Shown here in pieces: positions 40,190 through 49,867 of a DNA stretch of 64,000 bases. The translations under genes were made by a program, and so were the position numbers. The notes below the pieces were generated by a model. The model did not search any database. It had not been told where the DNA came from and saw only the letters and a program-made list of their open reading frames with translations. Each line of letters starts with the position of its first letter. Positions within the stretch are counted from its first letter, which is position 1. Source of the stretch: Martinezella tropici (lineage in GTDB: Bacteria > Pseudomonadota > Alphaproteobacteria > Rhizobiales > Rhizobiaceae); contig NZ_VNIP01000010.1 in the NCBI RefSeq assembly GCF_008370325.1, forward strand, positions 359,317 to 423,316. Reading direction: 5' to 3'.

Positions 40190-40290
40190 TCGAAAAATGC
40201 ACGGCGGTTTTACATCCGGAATTGCGCAAAAACGGAGAGATAGAGCGATTTCGGAAGCCCGTGAAAAGTTGAACCGCTCCGGCGCGATTT
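40190..40290. repeat. dispersed intergenic repeat, copy B
   Basis: It shares with copy A (11449) the core GCGGTTTT, TCCGGAATTGCGCAAAAAC, then AGAG and AGAGC blocks in the same order and spacing. It lies between the convergent RHH and AsmA genes. Confidence 0.7.
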
Positions 40291-40359
40291 CGACAGGTTC
40301 GCGGTGTCCACAGATGGCTCCGAAGGTTCAGTAGCCGTGATTGCCTGCAAAGGCATATG

Positions 40360-43300
40360 CTATTGCGCAATTCCCGGTAGTCCGTTGAAATTCAGAGGCC
40401 CATTCGTTTGCGGCGCCTGCCCATTGGGCGCTGGCACCCGCTGCATTTCGGCTCTTGCCCGGGCTTCAGCGGCGGCTCTGGCCTTGGCTTCCTCTTCCGC
40501 CAGCTGTCTGGCGCGGGCCTCTTCCTCCGCCTGCTTTTGTGCGGCAGCTTGCCGCGCCAGATCGCGCAGGCGATTTTCCTCGGCACGGCGCTGCTGCTCG
40601 ATGGCGGCATCACGCTGGCGTTGAGCTTCGCGTGCGATAACAGTAAATTTGTAGAGCGCCACCTCGCGCCGGAGTCGCTGCTTCTCAAGCACATTGGCCT
40701 GCAAACGTTCGACACGCCGGCGCTCGCGCTCAAATGCGCGCACCGACAGGAAGCTGGTGACGTCGGTCACATCCATCGTTCGGCCTGGCGCCGTAAGCGG
40801 CCCGGCAAAATCGAGGCGCAAGGCGGGCTCCGCGCCACTCTGCGCCTCGGCCCCGGCATTGAAATCGATGCCGAGGGATCCGCGCATGCGCTCGTCCGGC
40901 AGGCTCATTTCGGCATTGCCGGAGAGCTTCGCCACATCGTTGCCAGCTGCAATATTCGTCGCACGCGCCACCCCTGCAGAAATATTGAAGGGTATGCTCG
41001 TGGCCGGAAGCACGGCTTCGCCATTGTTAAGCAGCGTCTGCACGATCGGCAGCACCTTGGCGACGGTGATATCGCCCTGGATCTGATCCGTCGCCGAAAG
41101 CAGGGGCGACAAGATACCGAGATTGAGACCGCGCACATGCGTTTCGCCAAGCTTGAGTTCTCCCGAGCCGCTGGCATTGGCCGCAAGCTCGGCAACGCTT
41201 CTGCCGCTCGCTTCGGCGTTCATTGCAAACCCGAAACGGCCGCTGGCGAGCGGTGCACCATCGCGCTGCCAGGCAACGGCGGCCAGATCGCCATTGGCAA
41301 GACTGAGCTTGGTCTGCAGCAAGCCCGTGCCGTCGGAATTGGCAAGCATGACGCTGCCGTTCAGCGTTCCCCCGTTCCATCCGCCGGCCAGATCGCTAAG
41401 CCGCAATTCCTCACCCTTGTACGAGGCATTGGCGGTAAAATTCGAGATAGGCCCGAATATGCCGGGCCAGACCTGCTTGGCTGAAAGCTTGACGCCGATG
41501 TCGAGCCCGGTGAAGGCCGGCAAGCCGAGTTTCTCCTTGTCGAGGCTACCCGTCTTTGCGTCCGCAATCTGCCCATAGATCGCCTCCGCCAGCCAGCCCA
41601 AATCCGCCTTGTCGAGCGACAATTCGCCCGATGCCTTGATGTTCGGCGCCTTGCGATCGACGGTGAGCACGCCCGACATATTGTTGTCGGCAAGCACCCC
41701 CTTCATATCTGAAAACACGATCTTGTCCGGGCTCAGCGCGGCATTGGCCTGGAATTTCACCGGCAGGCCTGCGCCAGTCTGGGGGATGCCGATGCCGTTC
41801 ATCACGAAATAGGGGTCGAGATCGGCGCTTTCGAGCGACAGCGCAATATTCCCGTTGAGAAAGGTGTCGGGACGCACGTCGACCTTGCCGTTTGCGGTGA
41901 ACGAGGTCTTGTCTGTGGCAAAGGTCAATGCCGCATCGGCCGGATCGGTGCCGTTGGCGGAGACTTTCAGCGTCAGGCGGCCATTGGCATCGGCCTCGAC
42001 CGGCAGCGGATCAAGGCCTGCCTGGCCGAAGAGAATGGAGGTGATGGAGTTTTCCAGCGTCCCCTCAAGCGCCGTCTTGCCCTTGCCCGTGAAGGCCGAA
42101 AGATCGGACATGCGGTAATCGAAATTGACGCGGCTGCCGTTGGAAACGCCAGCCAGCGTCACCGTCAGCGCATTGTCCTGGTCGCCGCCAAGCGTGACCG
42201 CTCCGCGAAGGGCGGTATTTCCATACCAAGCGGCATTACGCACCAACCTGTCCATCACGGGGTGATGCGGCAGATGCTGGCGCAGCATTTCAAAGAATGG
42301 GCCGGGATCGGCGGCCTTGAAGGTGATCTCGCCCGAGCCCTTGTAGTGCGAAGGTTCGCCGTCAGCGCGGCCGGTGGCGGTGATTTCAGCGCCGGCGACA
42401 TTACGCACGGAAAGCTTGTCCAGCGTCAGCGCGCCGTCTGCTATGGAGAACGACGTGTCGACATTATCGGCCGGTACGCCGAAGGCAGTGAACTTCCCGG
42501 CCTGCAAATGCGCGGTGATCCGGTGATCGAATAGGGTTTCGTCGCTGTCCTGGCCGGTGAACAGCCCGGTCAGCGCCCGCAGCGCGTCGAGATCGAGCGC
42601 ATCGCCGGCAAGATCGACGGCAAGTCTCGGCGGATCCTTGTCATTCAGCGCCTGGCGGTCAAGCCGGCCTTTGAGGGTTGCCGAACCGAGGGCGATCTCC
42701 AGATTCTCGAAACGTTGCTCCTCGTGCCGCAAGCTGACATCGGCAGAAAAACCGGCCTGACGCAACTGGCGGATCGACGGGTCCACCGACCCCACGAGCC
42801 AGGAAGCCAGCCCGGACGGCTGGTTGGAGGCGACGACCAGATTTCCGATGAAATTCGGCTCGCCCTGCAGCATCAGATTGCCGCGTGCTTCGACCTGCGT
42901 GCGCCCCGGCAGCGTGCCGATCGCATGGTCGATCTTCCATCCCGTTCCCGCCGGTTCGAGATCGAGCTGCACGTCACGGATCGTCGTATCGCCGGCAACG
43001 ATCGCGGGCAGCCGGAAGGTCGCTTTGCCTGGCACTTGCGGTACTGGGACTTCGGCGGCGATCGCGATCAGGCTGTTCAGCCGCTGACGCGCGGAGACTG
43101 TCGGATTCCGGTTCGTCTTGCCGTTGGCGCCCTTGTTGTTGCCGAGCCGGTTGACGTCGATCTGCTGACCATCAGCGGTCAACAGAAACTCCGGCTTGGA
43201 GCCCGTATCCAGGGTCGCCTCGCCGGTTACCACATAGGGATCGTCGGCGCCGCCGACTTCGAGGCGATATTCCGGAACGCGAATGCGGTCATTCGTCAGT

Positions 43301-44097
43301 TCGAACCGGCCCTTGATGCGGGGCTGCGCCTTCTGATCGGCGGAATTTTGGGCCTGCTTATCGCTGATGTCAGCCGTGAAGGAGCCCATGTAGTCCGGTT
43401 TGCTGTCGACGAGCTTCAGCTCGCCGTCGAGATCGACATTCAGGGGATGGCGGTCGGGCATCAGGCGGGTGCGGACCCGCAAGACACCGTTGTCATCCGG
43501 CTGGCTGCTGGAAACGGTGAAGTTGCCATGCTCGCCATCCAGCGCCGCATCGCCTTCCATGCGCCAAGGTCCGGCCAGCGACTTCGCCGACATTTGAGCA
43601 TTCAGGCCGGTAACATGCCGGGTGCGGCCAGTCTGCTCGTCGATGAATAGGATGTCGCCCTCTTCCACATGGACACTTTCGAGCACTACCGATTTTGCCG
43701 GAATCTCCGGCCGGCTGCCGCGCATCCAGTCGAGCGTCCCATCTTTCGACAGGCGCAGGCGTACATTCGGCTTCGATACACGCATATCGAAGATCAGCGC
43801 TTCGCCAGACAGGAAAGGCGCAAGCTCGGCGTCCATCGAGAATTCCGCTATCTGCACCAGCGGCGTCCCATCGGCCTCCTGGCCGACGCGGACATCGTGC
43901 AGCGTTACCGATGGAAACGGCAGAAGGCGGGCATCGACGGTGCCATGAACGGTCACCTTCTTGCCGATGATGCGGCTCGCCTGATCCTCGAAATTCTTGC
44001 GAAAATCGGTCCAGTCTATGAAGAGCGGAGCGAGCAGCGCCACGAATAGCACCACCACGAGCAATCCACCCAGAAAAACCAGGACCCTACCTAACAA
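40360..44097 (-). CDS. AsmA-family large envelope protein
   Basis: A 1245-residue protein with one N-terminal membrane anchor (LGRVLVFLGGLLVVVLFVALLAPLFI) followed by the AsmA signature (VTVHGTVDARLLPFPSVTLHDVRVG). A long beta-rich body of AsmA/TamB/bridge-like type follows. The C-terminal 150 residues are unusual: an Arg/Glu/Ala-rich predicted coiled coil (RAEENRLRDLARQAAAQKQAEEEARARQ) and a Pro/Asn tail. Family members help phospholipid or outer-membrane homeostasis. The start TTG 44097 has GGAGA about 12 nt upstream and fits family starts (MLGRVLVF). A 250-bp gap upstream holds no recognisable feature. Confidence 0.86.
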   Translation of the reverse strand: MLGRVLVFLGGLLVVVLFVALLAPLFIDWTDFRKNFEDQASRIIGKKVTVHGTVDARLLPFPSVTLHDVRVGQEADGTPLVQIAEFSMDAELAPFLSGEALIFDMRVSKPNVRLRLSKDGTLDWMRGSRPEIPAKSVVLESVHVEEGDILFIDEQTGRTRHVTGLNAQMSAKSLAGPWRMEGDAALDGEHGNFTVSSSQPDDNGVLRVRTRLMPDRHPLNVDLDGELKLVDSKPDYMGSFTADISDKQAQNSADQKAQPRIKGRFELTNDRIRVPEYRLEVGGADDPYVVTGEATLDTGSKPEFLLTADGQQIDVNRLGNNKGANGKTNRNPTVSARQRLNSLIAIAAEVPVPQVPGKATFRLPAIVAGDTTIRDVQLDLEPAGTGWKIDHAIGTLPGRTQVEARGNLMLQGEPNFIGNLVVASNQPSGLASWLVGSVDPSIRQLRQAGFSADVSLRHEEQRFENLEIALGSATLKGRLDRQALNDKDPPRLAVDLAGDALDLDALRALTGLFTGQDSDETLFDHRITAHLQAGKFTAFGVPADNVDTSFSIADGALTLDKLSVRNVAGAEITATGRADGEPSHYKGSGEITFKAADPGPFFEMLRQHLPHHPVMDRLVRNAAWYGNTALRGAVTLGGDQDNALTVTLAGVSNGSRVNFDYRMSDLSAFTGKGKTALEGTLENSITSILFGQAGLDPLPVEADANGRLTLKVSANGTDPADAALTFATDKTSFTANGKVDVRPDTFLNGNIALSLESADLDPYFVMNGIGIPQTGAGLPVKFQANAALSPDKIVFSDMKGVLADNNMSGVLTVDRKAPNIKASGELSLDKADLGWLAEAIYGQIADAKTGSLDKEKLGLPAFTGLDIGVKLSAKQVWPGIFGPISNFTANASYKGEELRLSDLAGGWNGGTLNGSVMLANSDGTGLLQTKLSLANGDLAAVAWQRDGAPLASGRFGFAMNAEASGRSVAELAANASGSGELKLGETHVRGLNLGILSPLLSATDQIQGDITVAKVLPIVQTLLNNGEAVLPATSIPFNISAGVARATNIAAGNDVAKLSGNAEMSLPDERMRGSLGIDFNAGAEAQSGAEPALRLDFAGPLTAPGRTMDVTDVTSFLSVRAFERERRRVERLQANVLEKQRLRREVALYKFTVIAREAQRQRDAAIEQQRRAEENRLRDLARQAAAQKQAEEEARARQLAEEEAKARAAAEARARAEMQRVPAPNGQAPQTNGPLNFNGLPGIAQ

Positions 44098-44347
44098 TGC
44101 GCACCGTCTCCAATCTTCATTCCCAACCAATGCCAAGTCGTCGCATGTCAGAGCGCATTCGCGACATAAGCTGGAATAAGCACACTTCTACCCGATCCCT
44201 GCCCATGAAAGCAGCCCTTTTTAAGGGATATGTCGCCCCATCTAGCGCAAGCATGCAGCTTTTCATGACAAAAGCCGGAAAAGAGCGGTTGCAGCCTAGC
44301 GTCATTCACATGCGTAGCAAGCCAAGATCATGAAAATATTCCATCTT

Positions 44348-45760
44348 TCAGTGCCCGCGGAATATCTTTCCGGGATTGAAGATGGCATCCGGGTCGAGCG
44401 ACTCTTTGACCTGGCGCATCAGATCAACGGCATTGCCGAGTTCCTGTTCGAGGAATGCCATCTTGCCCTGCCCTATCCCATGCTCGCCCGTGCAGGTGCC
44501 GTCCATGGCCAGCGCCCGCGCATTCAGGCGCGCAACGAAATCCTCGACGACAGCGATGCCTTCCGGCGTCTTGTCGTCGAACAGGACGAGCACGTGGAAA
44601 TTGCCGTCGCCGGCATGGCCGACGATCGGCGCCAGCAGACCATGCGCATCGATATCGGCCTGGGTTTCCGCCACGCATTCGGCCAGACGGGAGATCGGCA
44701 CGCAGACATCCGTCGACAAGGCAGCCAGTTCCGGCGCCAGCGCCCGGCAGGCCCAATAGGCGTCATGGCGGGCCTTCCAGAGCTTGTTGCGCTCTTCTGC
44801 ATTGCTTGTCCAAAGGAATTCGCCGCCGCCACATTCGGCTGCAATCTCGGCAAACTGCTCCGATTGCAGCGCGACGGTCTCATCAGTGCCGTGAAATTCG
44901 AGAAAAAGCGTCGGCTTCTCATCGTAGCTGAGGCCGGAATAGCGGTTGCAGGCGCGCATCTGCATCGCATCCAGCAGCTCGATGCGCGCAACGGGCACGC
45001 CCATTTGGATCGTCATGATGACGGCATCGCATGCCGCCTTGACATCCGGGAAGGCGCAGGCGCCGCCGGCGATTTTCTGGGGAATGCCCTGCAGGCGCAG
45101 CGTGATCGACGTTAGCACGCCGAGCGTGCCTTCCGCTCCGACGAAGAGCCGTGTCAGATCGTAGCCAGCGGATGATTTCCTGGCGCGGCGGGCGGTGCGT
45201 ATTTCCTCGCCATTCGCGGTCACGACGGTCAAGGACAGCACATTGTCTTTCATTGTCCCGTAGCGCACGGCATTGGTACCCGATGCGCGCGTCGATGCCA
45301 TGCCGCCGATCGAGGCATTGGCGCCGGGATCGATCGGGAAGAACAGACCGGTATCGCGCAGATAGGTATTGAGCTGTTCGCGCGTGACGCCTGGCTCGAC
45401 CGTGCAATCCAGATCCTCGGGATTGACTTCAAGGACGCGGTTCATCCGGCTGAAATCGATGGAAATCCCGCCCTGCGGCGCGTTTACCTGCCCTTCCAGC
45501 GAAGAGCCCGTGCCGAATGGAATGATCGGAACCCTATGCTCCGCACACGCCTTGACGACGATCTGCACATCTTCACGCGTTTCGGCGAGCACCACGCCGT
45601 CCGGAAGCTGCGATGGGATATAGGTCGTCGTGTGAGCATGTTGGCCGCGAAAGCTTTCACCGGTTTGGAAACGCTCCCCGAAGGCCTGCTTCAGAATGCC
45701 GAGAACGGCCGATATGCCAGCCTCGTTGCGTGTTCCCGCCTTTGCATCAGCCAAAACCAT
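44348..45760 (-). CDS. FAD-linked oxidase, D-lactate dehydrogenase/glycolate oxidase GlcD-like
   Basis: A 470-residue flavoprotein. The FAD_binding_4 domain contains VPIIPFGTGSSLEGQV, IDPGANASIGGMASTRASGTNAVRYGTM and RLFVGAEGTLGVLTSITLRL; the C-terminal domain ends with the conserved GTCTGEHGIGQGKMAFLEQELG. This is the pattern of D-lactate dehydrogenase (cytochrome, DLD type) and GlcD; no glcE or glcF lies next to it, favouring a stand-alone D-2-hydroxyacid dehydrogenase. It is divergent from the ABC transporter operon across 299 bp. Confidence 0.9.
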   Translation of the reverse strand: MVLADAKAGTRNEAGISAVLGILKQAFGERFQTGESFRGQHAHTTTYIPSQLPDGVVLAETREDVQIVVKACAEHRVPIIPFGTGSSLEGQVNAPQGGISIDFSRMNRVLEVNPEDLDCTVEPGVTREQLNTYLRDTGLFFPIDPGANASIGGMASTRASGTNAVRYGTMKDNVLSLTVVTANGEEIRTARRARKSSAGYDLTRLFVGAEGTLGVLTSITLRLQGIPQKIAGGACAFPDVKAACDAVIMTIQMGVPVARIELLDAMQMRACNRYSGLSYDEKPTLFLEFHGTDETVALQSEQFAEIAAECGGGEFLWTSNAEERNKLWKARHDAYWACRALAPELAALSTDVCVPISRLAECVAETQADIDAHGLLAPIVGHAGDGNFHVLVLFDDKTPEGIAVVEDFVARLNARALAMDGTCTGEHGIGQGKMAFLEQELGNAVDLMRQVKESLDPDAIFNPGKIFRGH

Positions 45761-46059
45761 AGTCCGAATCTCCCGTCGCAGTCATCAAGAGCGTTAACCC
45801 TTTATTGGTTCTATGGGGCATTTGGGGCGGAACTGTCCAGTCATGAAGTGAACCATTCTCGGCGCATGGGTTCGGCGGCATTCAAACAAGCATCGCAACA
45901 GCAATTGCTCATTTTTTAATCACGCTTGATCCGTTCGCAGCCGGAGATGAAGCACTCCCGTCACGGTGTCAGCAGCCGGTAAAGCACTATACTGCCGACT
46001 GGCATAGGTCTTGCCTCCTGCCTTCCAGCTTGAACATGCCACGATTGGAAGGACATTCG
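45761..46059. other. gap between the divergent oxidase and ABC transporter operon
   Basis: About 300 bp without a gene. It holds the sigma-54 promoter at 46000-46014 near its right end. No convincing open frame or other repeat was seen. Confidence 0.6.
46000..46014 (+). promoter_or_regulatory. sigma-54 (RpoN) promoter of the amino acid ABC operon
   Basis: TGGCATAGGTCTTGC matches TGGCAC-N5-TTGC at all but one position, with the invariant GG and GC separated by 10 nt. It lies 45 bp before the substrate-binding protein start. Nitrogen control of amino acid uptake would explain it. No clear NtrC site was found. Confidence 0.65.
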
Positions 46060-46854
46060 ATGAAGCGCAGACAATTGCTCATGGCACTCGGTATCGCGAT
46101 GCTGGCGATGGGGTCGCTTTCGACCCCGCAGACGGCTCGGGCGGATGCTCTGAGCGACATAGCCTCGCGCGGCACGCTCCGCGTCGCCGTCCCGCAGGAT
46201 TTCCCGCCGTTCGGCAGCGTCGGCCCGGACATGACGCCGATGGGCTATGACATCGATATGGCCAACCTGATCGGCGAAAAGCTCGGCGTGAAGACGGAGC
46301 TTGTTCCCGTCACCAGCGCCAACCGCATTCCTTACCTGCAGACGAACAAGGTCGATCTGGTGATTTCGAGCCTCGGCAAGAACCCGGATCGTGAAAAGGT
46401 CATCGATTTCTCCGATCCTTACGCGCCCTTCTTCAACGGCGTCTTCGGTCCAGGCGACGTCGCCGCCGCCAAGCCGGAAGACCTCTCCGGCAAGACGATC
46501 GGCGTTACCCGCGGCGCAATCGAGGATCTGGCGCTGACCAAGGTTGCGCCGCAGGACGCGACGATCAAGCGCTATGAGGACAATAACGGCACCATCTCCG
46601 CCTTCTTGTCCGGACAGGTCCAGCTGGTTGCGACCGGCAACGTCGTCGCCGCGGCCATTCTCGCCAAGAACCCGCCGAAGAAGCCGGAGATGAAATTCCT
46701 CGTCACCAATTCCCCCTGCTACATCGGGCTCAGCAAGAACGAACCGACCCTCCAGAAAAAGGTCGATGACATCATCGCCGCAGCCAAAGCCGATGGAACG
46801 CTGAACAAGATATCGCAGAAATGGCTGGGCGCCGACCTGCCGGCCGGCTTCTGA
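46060..46854 (+). CDS. ABC transporter substrate-binding protein, polar amino acid type
   Basis: A 264-residue precursor with a signal peptide (MKRRQLLMALGIAMLAMGSL..., cleavage near ARA-D). The mature part is a family 3 periplasmic binding protein: TLRVAVPQDFPPFGSVGPDMTPMGYDIDMANLIGEKLGV, the SANRIPYLQTNKVDLVIS segment, and the C-terminal TLNKISQKWLGADLP. ATG 46060 has GGAAGGA upstream. It heads a four-gene operon (binding protein, two permeases, ATPase). Confidence 0.93.
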   Translation: MKRRQLLMALGIAMLAMGSLSTPQTARADALSDIASRGTLRVAVPQDFPPFGSVGPDMTPMGYDIDMANLIGEKLGVKTELVPVTSANRIPYLQTNKVDLVISSLGKNPDREKVIDFSDPYAPFFNGVFGPGDVAAAKPEDLSGKTIGVTRGAIEDLALTKVAPQDATIKRYEDNNGTISAFLSGQVQLVATGNVVAAAILAKNPPKKPEMKFLVTNSPCYIGLSKNEPTLQKKVDDIIAAAKADGTLNKISQKWLGADLPAGF

Positions 46855-46918
46855 TGAGGGCGCGGCCGACTGCACCGTCAGCGGGCGATGCAGTTGGCCC
46901 CCGGCAAGGCTTTACCTC

Positions 46919-47590
46919 ATGCGCTATCATTTCGACTTCGGCTGGCTCGCCGACTATTACCCGGCCCTGATCAAGGGCATTTTCGTCACGGTGGAACTGA
47001 CCCTGGTCGGCGCCATACTCGGCATTCTGGTTGGTATTGCCTGTGCCTGGGCGCGCGCGCTCGGCCCGCGCTGGCTGAAACCATTCGTCGCTGCTTATGT
47101 CGAGCTGATCCGCAATACGCCGTTTCTGATCCAGCTCTTCTTCATTTTCTTCGGCCTGCCCGGCATCGGCGTGCAGATGAACGAGATGACCGCCGCAAAT
47201 CTCGCCATGGTCATCAATCTCGGCGCCTATAGCTGCGAGATCATCCGCGCCGGCATACAGGCGACGCCGCGTGGACAATTCGAAGCCGGCGCCAGCCTCG
47301 CAATGACCCGGTTCGAGACCTTCCGGCATGTCGTTCTCGTACCGTCCCTGCAGCGCATCTGGCCGGCGCTGTCCTCTCAGGTCGTCATCGTCATGCTCGG
47401 CTCCTCCGTCGTCTCGCAAATCGCCGCCGAAGATCTGACCTTCGCGGCAAACTTCATCCAGTCGCGCTCGTTCCGCGCCTTCGAAGCCTATTTTGTCTCC
47501 ACGGCGATCTACCTCGCACTGGCGATCCTGCTTCGGCAGGCGCTTACCGCCGTGGGGATGCTGATCTTTCCACGCAGGGTTCGCCGATGA
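46919..47590 (+). CDS. amino acid ABC transporter permease 1 (HisM/GlnP type)
   Basis: A 223-residue inner-membrane protein with about five membrane segments. It has YVELIRNTPFLIQLFFIFFGLP and the EAA loop QATPRGQFEAGASLAMTRFETFRHVVLVPSLQRIWPAL that docks onto the ATPase. It lies 64 bp after the binding protein. Its stop overlaps the second permease start by 4 bp (ATGA), so the two are coupled, consistent with a heterodimeric channel. Confidence 0.93.
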   Translation: MRYHFDFGWLADYYPALIKGIFVTVELTLVGAILGILVGIACAWARALGPRWLKPFVAAYVELIRNTPFLIQLFFIFFGLPGIGVQMNEMTAANLAMVINLGAYSCEIIRAGIQATPRGQFEAGASLAMTRFETFRHVVLVPSLQRIWPALSSQVVIVMLGSSVVSQIAAEDLTFAANFIQSRSFRAFEAYFVSTAIYLALAILLRQALTAVGMLIFPRRVRR

Positions 47591-48246
47591 TCCAGTTCAC
47601 CACATGGGATATCCTGCGCGGCCTGCTTCTGGCCGCACGCTGGACGATATTGCTGTCGCTCGTCTCCTTTGCCGGAGGTGCCATCGTTGGCGCGATCCTG
47701 CTGTTTCTGCGCATCGGCAAGGCTAAGGCCGGCCGCATCGCGGTCAAATATTTCGTCGAGCTGTTCCAGGGCACGCCGCTGCTGATGCAGCTCTTCCTGG
47801 CTTTCTTCGGCCTCGGGCTCTTCGGTATCGACGTGCCGGCATGGCTTGCGGCGAGCGTCGCGCTGACCCTCTGGTCATCAGCCTTTCTGATCGAAATCTG
47901 GCGCGGCTGCGTCGAGGCTGTCACCAAGGGACAATGGGAGGCCTCGGCCAGTCTCGGCATGGGCTATCTGCAGCAGATGCGCTACGTCATCCTGCCCCAA
48001 GCGCTGCGCATCGCCGTGCCACCGACCGTCGGCTTCTCCGTGCAGGTCGTCAAGGGGACGGCCCTGACATCCATCATCGGCTTCGTCGAGTTGTCCAAGG
48101 CCGGCACCGTCATCACCAATGCGACCTTCCAGCCGTTCACCGTCTACGGCTTCGTCGCGCTCATCTATTTTATCCTGTGCTGGCCGCTGTCGAAAAGCAG
48201 CCAGATCCTGGAGAGGAAGCTCAATGTCGCTCATCGAAATCACTGA
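47587..48246 (+). CDS. amino acid ABC transporter permease 2
   Basis: A 219-residue second channel subunit: FVELFQGTPLLMQLFLAFFGLGLFG, and the EAA loop EAVTKGQWEASASLGMGYLQQMRYVILPQALRIAVPPTVG followed by SVQVVKGTALTSIIGFVEL. About five membrane segments. It overlaps the first permease by 4 bp and the ATPase gene by 23 bp. Confidence 0.93.
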   Translation: MIQFTTWDILRGLLLAARWTILLSLVSFAGGAIVGAILLFLRIGKAKAGRIAVKYFVELFQGTPLLMQLFLAFFGLGLFGIDVPAWLAASVALTLWSSAFLIEIWRGCVEAVTKGQWEASASLGMGYLQQMRYVILPQALRIAVPPTVGFSVQVVKGTALTSIIGFVELSKAGTVITNATFQPFTVYGFVALIYFILCWPLSKSSQILERKLNVAHRNH

Positions 48247-48949
48247 AGTCCGCAAGAGCTTCGGCGCCAACGAGGTCCTCAAAGGCATCAATCTCGACGT
48301 CGAACCGGGCGAAGTCATCGCCATTATCGGCAAGAGCGGTTCTGGAAAATCGACGCTGCTGCGCTGCATCAACGGGCTGGAAACGATCAATGATGGCTCG
48401 ATTTCCGTGGCAGGCGCGCAGCTTCTGCCCGACGACCTGCATTTGAAGGCTCTCCGGCTGAAGGTCGGCATGATCTTCCAGCAATTCAATCTCTTCCCGC
48501 ATCTGAGCGCGGGACGCAATGTCATGCTGTCGCAAATGGTGGTCAAGAAGACCGCCAGGGCCGAGGCCGAAGCGATGGCGCGGCGAATGCTCGATCGCGT
48601 CGGCCTCGGGCACAAGTTCGACGCCTATCCGGATGAGCTCTCCGGCGGCCAGCAGCAGCGCGTTGCCATCGCCAGGGCACTCGCCATGCAGCCGATCGCG
48701 CTTCTCTGCGACGAAATCACCTCTGCCCTCGATCCCGAGCTGGTGGCCGAAGTTCTCGCCGTCGTGCGCGAACTGGCAAGCGAAGGCATGACACTGCTGA
48801 TGGTGACGCATGAGATGAAATTCGCCCGCGACGTCTGCTCACGCGTTGTCTTCATGCACCAGGGCCGCGTACACGAAATCGGCCCGCCCGGTGAAGTCTT
48901 TGCCAATCCACGGACACCGGAACTCAGGCAATTCCTCGGCGTTCACTGA
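48224..48949 (+). CDS. amino acid ABC transporter ATP-binding protein (GlnQ type)
   Basis: A 241-residue ATPase. Walker A GKSGSGKST is near residue 38, the Q-loop is in VGMIFQQFNLFPHLSA, the signature is LSGGQQQRVAIARALAM, Walker B LLCDEITSALDPELV, and the H-loop MVTHEMKFARDVCSRVVFMHQGRVHEIGPP. The Walker B reads DEITSALD, the usual form in this family. ATG 48224 has GAGAGGAAG upstream and lies inside the second permease gene (23-bp overlap). Confidence 0.94.
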   Translation: MSLIEITEVRKSFGANEVLKGINLDVEPGEVIAIIGKSGSGKSTLLRCINGLETINDGSISVAGAQLLPDDLHLKALRLKVGMIFQQFNLFPHLSAGRNVMLSQMVVKKTARAEAEAMARRMLDRVGLGHKFDAYPDELSGGQQQRVAIARALAMQPIALLCDEITSALDPELVAEVLAVVRELASEGMTLLMVTHEMKFARDVCSRVVFMHQGRVHEIGPPGEVFANPRTPELRQFLGVH

Positions 48950-48965
48950 GCGTCGGGCGGCTCTG

Positions 48966-49853
48966 CTATCCGTCTCCCCGCACCATGTTGCGCCATGCGC
49001 CCGGTGCGATGCCGAAGGCCTTCTTGAAATGCCGGGTCAGGTGGCTCTGATCGGCAAACCCGGTTGCGGCGGCAACCTCCGCAATCGGCTCGCCCACGCC
49101 GATCATCGCCTTCGCCTGCTGCAGCCGCCGCATCAGCAAGAACCGGTGCGGACTGGTGGCAAAGGCAGCGCGGAAATGCCGCGCAAGCGTAAAGCGATCA
49201 AGGCCGGTGATGCGCTCCAGCTCCTGGGATCGCACATCCTGCATGCTATGCGCCTCGAGATAGTCCCGTGCGGTCTTCACCTGCCCCCAGGCAATGCTGC
49301 CCAGCGGACGCTGCGGCAGGCGGGCATGCTGGACGAGGCCATCGGTAAGACGAGAGACGAAATCGTCGACGAAGAGCTCGTCCAGCTCACGATCGAGCTC
49401 GCCAAGGGCCGCGAGCAACAGCCCGGCAAGCCGATCATCCCTAACGATGGGATCATCGACGAACGGCAGACCGACCCGCGCCGCCTCCAGGCATTGAAAC
49501 AGCACGGAAGGCTCCAGATACAGCATGCGATAGACGAGGCCATCCTCGGTCGCCGCTCCGCCGTCATGCAGCTCATCCGGATGAAGGATGATCACCCGTC
49601 CCGGCACGCTATAGCGCTGCTTGCCACGGTAACGGAACGTCTGCACGCCCCGCATGGTGACGCCGAGCGCATAGGTATCGTGCCGGTGCAGGTCGAATGC
49701 ATCGCCTCGAAACTGCGCCTGGATGCGCTCGATGCCGGGATAGGCCGGTGCGGACAGGATGCGGTTGGCCTCCGGCGCTACGCACAAACGTTCAAGACCC
49801 TCGAAGATCTGTCCGGCTACATCCTCGTGCAACGTCCCATTCTCAGACTGCAT
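48966..49853 (-). CDS. AraC-family transcriptional regulator with cupin N-terminus
   Basis: A 295-residue regulator: the N-terminal cupin (FDLHRHDTYALGVTMRGVQTFRYRGKQRYSVPGRVIILHPDELHDG) would bind the effector, and the C-terminal double helix-turn-helix reads LERITGLDRFTLARHFRAAFATSPHRFLLMRRLQQAK and IAEVAAATGFADQSHLTRHFKKAFGIAPGAWR. ATG 49853 is 14 bp from the divergent DUF2000 gene, which it probably controls. GTG 49865 is an alternative start. It converges with the ABC operon. Confidence 0.9.
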   Translation of the reverse strand: MQSENGTLHEDVAGQIFEGLERLCVAPEANRILSAPAYPGIERIQAQFRGDAFDLHRHDTYALGVTMRGVQTFRYRGKQRYSVPGRVIILHPDELHDGGAATEDGLVYRMLYLEPSVLFQCLEAARVGLPFVDDPIVRDDRLAGLLLAALGELDRELDELFVDDFVSRLTDGLVQHARLPQRPLGSIAWGQVKTARDYLEAHSMQDVRSQELERITGLDRFTLARHFRAAFATSPHRFLLMRRLQQAKAMIGVGEPIAEVAAATGFADQSHLTRHFKKAFGIAPGAWRNMVRGDG

Positions 49854-49867
49854 GAAAGTGACCACCG

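Noticed and set aside
45945..45975. NtrC enhancer site near the sigma-54 promoter
   Set aside because: A GCAC followed by GGTG is present, but the spacing is 9 nt instead of the expected 5-6 and the outer bases do not match.
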